The notes beneath the pieces are model-generated. The model did not search any database, was not told the origin of the DNA, and was given only the letters and a program-made list of their open reading frames with translations. 64,000 nt of DNA from Tragulus kanchil (lineage: Eukaryota; Chordata; Mammalia; Artiodactyla; Tragulidae), in NCBI GenBank assembly GCA_022376925.1, contig JAIOJX010000025.1, positions 93,027,608 through 93,091,607 on the forward strand, given 5' to 3'. Shown in pieces: positions 57,904 through 64,000 of this stretch. Position 1 is the stretch's first letter. Each line of letters opens with the position of its first letter. The position numbers were made by a program, and so were the translations under genes.

Positions 57904-60054
57904 TATTTTTAAGAAAGAGAACTATTGTTTTCTTCACATTGTTGTGCTATGGATTTCTTAAGAGCTATGTAATGAAAAATTCTACATCAGATGGATTTTG
58001 ACGTCTCTAATTGTTCTGCTACAGTAAAGTCACCTTGAAAAGATTGCATTCAGATTGAGCAACACAGAGATTCAATTATATGAAATGTCAAACCATCCCC
58101 ACTCAGGATTTTTCAAGATAAAGCTTTCTGACCTTAATTACAACAGGGGGTACTCTTTTGATCTTGCTCCTTAGTTTCTAGCAAAGGTTAAACCTGGTAG
58201 TAAAATAAATAGATAATAAATGAAGGAAAACACAATCAATAAAATAACCTTGTCATTACAGGTACTGAGTTTGTCTGGAAGAAAATGAGCAAGATATGTT
58301 TTGAAAGATTGTCCCATGAGAAGCAGAGTTATGATAGAAACTTATTTATTCTTTAATAATCTATTCAGTAAAAATGTATTGCTTGCGCTGAGTGACCTAA
58401 TGATTTCAGAAACAAAGAGAATGGGTAAAGCTCTGTTCATCATGCTCATGGAAGTCACAATCTGAGGGAAAAAGACAGACAGGAAATGGAGGATCTGTAT
58501 CCACTGGTGAGTCCTAGAGCTGCCTTTTCCCTCCAGTGTCTGCACTTTTCAAAATATGTGGGGTGCTGCCCCAGAACATCCCCCTGCACCATCAGTTGCA
58601 GGAGCCATTCCAGATTTAAGAGGGAAAAATAATTTTCAGATAAAAAGCTACTTCTACCATCTTTATCCCATTTTTTACAAAGTCATTACTTAACGATAAT
58701 TTCTCTGTCTCATTCAAATATTGCTCCTGTTATAGCCATCTGGGCTTTTATTATTTAACCATTTCACATGCACTTATGAGCAAGTCATCAATGTGATTCA
58801 ACAGTATGTATAGGCTTGTCCTTAAAAGAAGATATGATTCCTGAAGATTTATAAATTCAATTCTTAAATAAGTGAAGAATGAGTTTTTGTCAATACTACC
58901 CAGTCTTTGTTTATCCCCTTTGCATTGTTGTCTGTATAAAGCATGCTATCTAACCACTACCTGAGCTGACCAATAAGCTATTTTTAAGAAAGAGAACTAT
59001 TGTTTTCTTCACATTGTTGTGCTATGGATTTCTTAAGAGCTATGTAATGAAAAATTCTACATCAGATGGATTTTGACGTCTCTAATTGTTCTGCTACAGT
59101 AAAGTCACCTTGAAAAGATTGCATTCAGATTGAGCAACACAGAGATTCAATTATATGAAATGTCAAACCATCCCCACTCAGGATTTTTCAAGATAAAGCT
59201 TTCTGACCTTAATTACAACAGGGGGTACTCTTTTGATCTTGCTCCTTAGTTTCTAGCAAAGGTTAAACCTGGTAGTAAAATAAATAGATAATAAATGAAG
59301 GAAAACACAATCAATAAAATAACCTTGTCATTACAGGTACTGAGTTTGTCTGGAAGAAAATGAGCAAGATATGTTTTGAAAGATTGTCCCATGAGAAGCA
59401 GAGTTATGATAGAAACTTATTTATTCTTTAATAATCTATTCAGTAAAAATGTATTGCTTGCGCTGAGTGACCTAATGATTTCAGAAACAAAGAGAATGGG
59501 TAAAGCTCTGTTCATCATGCTCATGGAAGTCACAATCTGGGGGAAAAAAGACAGACAGGAAATGGAGGATCTGTATCCACTGGTGAGTCCTAGAGCTGCC
59601 TTTTCCCTCCAGTGTCTGCACTTTTCAAAATATGTGGGGTGCTGCCCCAGAACATCCCCCTGCACCATCAGTTGCAGGAGCCATTCCAGATTTAAGAGGG
59701 AAAAATAATTTTCAGATAAAAAGCTACTTCTACCATCTTTATCCCATTTTTTACAAAGTCATTACTTAACGATAATTTCTCTGTCTCATTCAAATATTGC
59801 TCCTGTTATAGCCATCTGGGCTTTTATTATTTAACCATTTCACATGCACTTATGAGCAAGTCATCAATGTGATTCAACAGTATGTATAGGCTTGTCCTTA
59901 AAAGAAGATATGATTCCTGAAGATTTATAAATTCAATTCTTAAATAAGTGAAGAATGAGTTTTTGTCAATACTACCCAGTCTTTGTTTATCCCCTTTGCA
60001 TTGTTGTCTGTATAAAGCATGCTATCTAACCACTACCTGAGCTGACCAATAAGC
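57904..60054. repeat. Tandem duplication 16 (1,075 bp, two copies, clean junction)
   Basis: Copy 1 is 57904-58978 and copy 2 is 58979-60054, offset 1075 then 1076. The only difference noticed is 'tctgagggaaaaag' (58461) against 'tctgggggaaaaaag' (59536). The breakpoint lies in a 3-base microhomology 'tat'. That one-base change shifts frames, so the two copies give different predicted peptides (67 codons minus in copy 1; 110 codons plus and 83 minus in copy 2), which argues that none is real. No gene or repeat recognised inside. Confidence 0.97.
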
Positions 60055-60109
60055 TATGGCACCAACGGAATTATTTTCTCTAGTCAATTTTATTTAGGAA
60101 AAAAAAAGA

Positions 60110-60960
60110 CTCACTTTAAGTATATATTTCAGTAAGTTTTGACAAATGAATATATCCATGTAACCACCACAATTAGAAAGCCTGAAAAATTTTTTCATCG
60201 TGTCTCAGAGTTCCTTCACGCCACTATCCTCTGACTCAGGTACTCACTCTGTTGATTTGCATCCTCAAGGAAGAAGATGCCAAGCAGAATTTACCATTAA
60301 ATAGATTTATGGGAAATAATGTGAGGCATAAAGGGAAGAGAACCAAGAATATGTGGAGAAAACCTGCTGAACAATGCAGCTCTGATACAAGTGAAAGAAA
60401 GGAGGAAAGCAGAAGATAGAAAAATACTCAAACTGCACAATGAAACCCCAAGAAAGCCTTGGCCAGGTTGAGGGGGGATCCTCCAGCCAGTCTCCCATAG
60501 AACAGTCTTGCGTCTCTTAGGAGTGGGCTGGAATCACAGCAGAGGAATTACTCCTCCACGTTCAGGCATTGGGTGAGAGTATCCCATTGTGTGATTTGCC
60601 ACAATGAATGTACATATTACCTACTGCTGGACATATAAAGCCGCTATGAACATTTATATACAACTTTTTGTTTAAACATATGTCTTCATATCTCTTAGGT
60701 AAATATATAATAGTAAAATTGCTGGGTCCTATTGGAAGTGTAGTTTAACCTGCTAAAAATCTGCCAAACTTTTTCCCTAAGAGTTAGAGTCACTGCGTAT
60801 TTTACGATATGTCCAGTTGCCCACATCCTCTCCAACACATGATACTATCAGTCATTATAATTTTAGCCCTTTAATGAATATGTAGTAACATTTCATTGTG
60901 ATTTTAATTTGCCTTTCCCAGTGATGAGGAGCATCTGTTTGCATGGTTGACCGCCCCTTC
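60110..60960 (-). mobile_element. L1 (L1M type), 3' UTR to ORF2, interrupted
   Basis: On the + strand 'aagttttgacaaatgaatat', 'catgtaaccaccacaattag' (3' UTR) and 'gccgctatgaacatttatat', 'attgctgggtcctattggaa', 'aatctgccaaactttttccc', 'catcctctccaacacatgat', 'catttcattgtgattttaat' (ORF2) follow the reverse complement of L1. Between them, about 60260-60570 does not match and may be another insertion of unknown type. Confidence 0.65.
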
Positions 60961-61274
60961 CAAAGGGTCTCGCATAAGAGGACAGGTTAAAGTCATTTAA
61001 ATCAGGTCCAGGTGTTAATGAGGTTACCAGGTGTAACCTGTTACATACTGATTCTGATTTTTCAGTGTTCCCTACAGAGGGAACAATAGTAACATTTAAA
61101 AAATAATAATAATCTCAAGAAGGTTTTAGGCCACTGCTTTGAATATACACAAATTATTTTAACTTTATGTCACCTAGATATTATACTTCGTCAGCAAATA
61201 ATTACAAATGCAATTCAGCCATTAAAAACAGTCACAAGGACATAAAACAATTATTTTTCTCACATAAAAGAAAA
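60961..61274. other. Unrecognised DNA
   Basis: No gene or repeat family seen; a short AAT-rich run lies at about 61100-61113. Confidence 0.4.
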
Positions 61275-61617
61275 AAACCACTGATGACACTGATTCAGGA
61301 GTTCAGGAATACTATTGCTGAAGTACCTGAGATTCTCTGGATTTTTTTTCAGGGTCCCACAGTGGTTGCTCTGACTTCTGCCTTCTCCGCCCCATTCCAG
61401 GAGGGTAGAAAGGGAAAGGGGAAAGGAGTCAGCTCCCAACTTTTCAGTGCTATCCTGGAAGCTCCGCCCAATGATGTGGGATCAAACTGACTAGCACCCA
61501 ATCCTAGGATGGCTTGAATTTCAAATTGCGTGTAATACTGTGATCAATCATATAAGAGTTCCGTAACTCAGTGAGAAACACTGAGCTGGTATTACCGTGG
61601 CAACTAGGAGTCTTTAT

Positions 61618-61827
61618 GGGCTTCCCAAGGGGTACATTGGTAAAGAATCTGACTGCTGACACAGGAGGTGCTAATTTGATCCCTGGGTCAAGAAGATTCC
61701 CTGGAGGAGGAAATGACAATCCACTATAGGATTAGGATTCTTTCCTGGAAAATTCCATAGACAGAGGAGCCTGGTGGGCTATAGTCTTGGGGTCTCAAAG
61801 AGATGGACACGACCAAGCACACAGCAC
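61618..61827 (+). mobile_element. Bov-tA SINE
   Basis: Starts 'gggcttcccaaggggtacat', then 'aagaatctgactgctgacac', 'gaagattccctggaggagga', 'cctggaaaattccatagaca', 'ggacacgaccaagcacac'. 'aggagtcttta' at 61606-61616 and 'aggagtattta' at 61828-61838 are its target-site repeats with one mismatch. Same insertion at 62719-62928. Confidence 0.92.
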
Positions 61828-61889
61828 AGGAGTATTTAATCTCCATCTTTTTACACTTGAGTGTCTGAAAAGAACAATCTTAAATTACT

Positions 61890-62341
61890 GTTCTCTGATT
61901 CATCACTTTTAACTCACTGCTTAATACATACATAGCTTCTTTCAATCTAGCTTCTCTATAATCATCTACATTTGACCTTTTCAACATATTATACCCTTCT
62001 ACATGGAGTATTTATCTATGATTAAATCATTTCTTTTAATAGCTCCTTCCTTGGTTTATAAAATATTGTTTAATGTTGGTTACCCACTCCCTCTCAAGCT
62101 GCTCCTTCTCAGTATCCTTTATTTGGGGTCCCTTGTTTTGGGGATCCCTCTTCCCTTATTCTATACATTATCTCTGACAATGTCATTTACAGCTATGACA
62201 TCTGTTTTAATATGACCTATTTCCCATCAGTGCCTTCTAAGTCTCAGGCTTGAATTACTAATCACCTACTAGATGCCTCCTTAAATTACCAGTTACCTAC
62301 AAGATACTTCCATCTGGGTCTCTTACAGAAAATCAGATTAC
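61890..62341 (+). mobile_element. L2-like LINE remnant
   Basis: A pyrimidine-rich stretch with 'ctgctccttctcagtatcct' and 'acagctatgacatctgtttt' resembles the L2 region upstream of its 3' half. Weakly supported. Copied at 62991-63442 and continuing to about 63530. Confidence 0.35.
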
Positions 62342-62718
62342 TAAGAAACTCAGGTTGAATTCAATACAATATTGAAAACCACTGATGACACTGATTCAGG
62401 AGTTCAGGAATACTATTGCTGAAGTACCTGAGATTCTCTGGATTTTTTTTCAGGGTCCCACAGTGGTTGCTCTGACTTCTGCCTTCTCCGCCCCATTCCA
62501 GGAGGGTAGAAAGGGAAAGGGGAAAGGAGTCAGCTCCCAACTTTTCAGTGCTATCCTGGAAGCTCCGCCCAATGATGTGGGATCAAACTGACTAGCACCC
62601 AATCCTAGGATGGCTTGAATTTCAAATTGCGTGTAATACTGTGATCAATCATATAAGAGTTCCGTAACTCAGTGAGAAACACTGAGCTGGTATTACCGTG
62701 GCAACTAGGAGTCTTTAT

Positions 62719-62928
62719 GGGCTTCCCAAGGGGTACATTGGTAAAGAATCTGACTGCTGACACAGGAGGTGCTAATTTGATCCCTGGGTCAAGAAGATTC
62801 CCTGGAGGAGGAAATGACAATCCACTATAGGATTAGGATTCTTTCCTGGAAAATTCCATAGACAGAGGAGCCTGGTGGGCTATAGTCTTGGGGTCTCAAA
62901 GAGATGGACACGACCAAGCACACAGCAC
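62719..62928 (+). mobile_element. Bov-tA SINE, second copy
   Basis: Same insertion and target-site repeats as 61618-61827, shifted by 1101 bases by duplication 17. Confidence 0.92.
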
Positions 62929-63599
62929 AGGAGTATTTAATCTCCATCTTTTTACACTTGAGTGTCTGAAAAGAACAATCTTAAATTACTGTTCTCTGAT
63001 TCATCACTTTTAACTCACTGCTTAATACATACATAGCTTCTTTCAATCTAGCTTCTCTATAATCATCTACATTTGACCTTTTCAACATATTATACCCTTC
63101 TACATGGAGTATTTATCTATGATTAAATCATTTCTTTTAATAGCTCCTTCCTTGGTTTATAAAATATTGTTTAATGTTGGTTACCCACTCCCTCTCAAGC
63201 TGCTCCTTCTCAGTATCCTTTATTTGGGGTCCCTTGTTTTGGGGATCCCTCTTCCCTTATTCTATACATTATCTCTGACAATGTCATTTACAGCTATGAC
63301 ATCTGTTTTAATATGACCTATTTCCCATCAGTGCCTTCTAAGTCTCAGGCTTGAATTACTAATCACCTACTAGATGCCTCCTTAAATTACCAGTTACCTA
63401 CAAGATACTTCCATCTGGGTCTCTTACAGAAAATCAGATTACAGGTTTTAAAATTGAAATTGCCTCTCTCCCCATCTTTCACCCCATATCTCCCATATTT
63501 CCTGTTCTGGCTGATATTCTAGAATTAGTAAGAATTAATGGTGAAATGACCAAAATATTATAAATATCTTCTATGAATCAGAAGGTTAAAATACTTTAT

Positions 63600-63730
63600 C
63601 CTCCATAGGATTCCACTGTCACTGTCATTACTGTCATTATTCCATCACCTTGTAAGAAAGAAACTTTACTGTATCCATTCTACAGGTGAGAAAACTGAGG
63701 CTGAGAAAAGATTCATAATTAAGACCAGAG
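63600..63730 (+). mobile_element. MIR SINE, old copy
   Basis: 'tatccattctacaggtgaga' followed by 'aaactgaggctgagaaaag' is the MIR core region, preceded by a diverged left part. The conserved 'ggtcacacagc' box is lost. Confidence 0.55.
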
Positions 63731-64000
63731 AAAGAGTAAATGATACTTCCTCCTAGTCTCTGGTCCAAAATCACTGTATTCGGCTGTTTCACATTTTTTA
63801 ATTAAAATATCTGACATAACTTTCCTGTATACCTACTTGCCTAAGGAAAATGATTTCTTCTACTTCAACCCTCACGAAACTCAGCAGTGCACTTTACAGT
63901 TTAAATACCCTTCTATCCCACAGCTGTTGCTTTTAATGCAACATCTTAGCCATTTTTACCCACAGGAATACATATAACTTTCAAAGTCTTCTTACTGGTA
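63731..64000. other. Unrecognised DNA to the window end
   Basis: No gene or repeat family seen. Confidence 0.4.

Larger units (their letters stand above)
61275..63442. repeat. Tandem duplication 17 (1,067 bp, two copies)
   Basis: Copy 1 is 61275-62341 and copy 2 is 62375-63442, offset 1101 from the first exact base, with no internal difference noticed. The spacer 62342-62374 carries 'caggttgaattcaat', resembling a garbled 'caggttttaaaattgaaatt' from just after copy 2. The unit carries a full Bov-tA and part of an L2. Confidence 0.96.

Noticed and set aside
1385..63442. Satellite or CRISPR-like array
   Set aside because: Each unit is different, occurs only twice, and has no regular spacers; neither satellites nor CRISPR arrays look like this.

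Overview
This window is ruminant, most likely bovid, nuclear DNA. The evidence is a BovB (RTE) LINE fragment with readable reverse-transcriptase sequence, many Bov-tA type tRNA-derived SINEs, three CHR-2 like cetartiodactyl SINEs, and an L1 3' end of the artiodactyl type. Older mammalian repeats (L2, MIR, MLT1, L1M) fill much of the rest. The DNA is AT-rich, and I found no protein-coding gene, rRNA, tRNA gene, CRISPR array or bacterial-type operon. All long reading frames are either parts of transposable elements or unsupported by codon pattern or homology that I recognise. It reads as a gene desert or the inside of a very long intron.

The dominant structure is a chain of 17 direct tandem duplications of about 1.05-1.35 kb, with junctions near 2.7, 5.0, 10.5, 12.5, 14.8, 19.4, 23.4, 30.1, 33.5, 35.7, 37.9, 41.1, 45.25, 48.5, 53.0, 59.0 and 62.4 kb. 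Together they add about 19.7 kb of redundant sequence, so the non-redundant content is only about 44 kb. Copies are almost identical in their middles. They differ mainly near the junctions, and several junctions hold a short garbled echo of the flanking sequence. The duplications cut through SINEs, LTRs, BovB and L1 without regard to element boundaries. I infer that most or all are unmerged contig or read overlaps in a gap-filled long-read assembly, not biology. Read depth or an independent assembly would settle this.

Layout by region. 0-6 kb: MIR, a mariner-type hairpin, duplications 1-2. 6-9.4 kb: an old L2, then unrecognised DNA. 9.4-14 kb: an L1M element carrying an LTR and a Bov-tA, copied by duplications 3-4. 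13.5-16 kb: duplication 5. 17.3-21.2 kb: BovB, L2 and an LTR-like insert in duplication 6, then a second BovB tail. 22.3-24.8 kb: Bov-tA and a probable solo LTR in duplication 7. 26.2-27.5 kb: L1 3' ends with a CHR-2 inserted. 28.9-42.2 kb: duplications 8-12 in mostly unrecognised DNA. 42.8-43.1 kb: MLT1 LTR. 44-50 kb: duplications 13-14. 50-54 kb: L2, BovB 3' end, MIR, CHR-2 and duplication 15. 55-58 kb: Bov-tA, CHR-2 and an L1M 3' end. 58-63.5 kb: duplications 16-17, an antisense L1, Bov-tA and L2.

There are no interacting genes to describe. The history readable here is layered retrotransposition (L2/MIR, then MLT1/L1M, then LTRs, BovB, Bov-tA and CHR-2), over which the duplications are the most recent and possibly artificial layer. 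Family names come from recalled consensus patterns, and no database search was possible.
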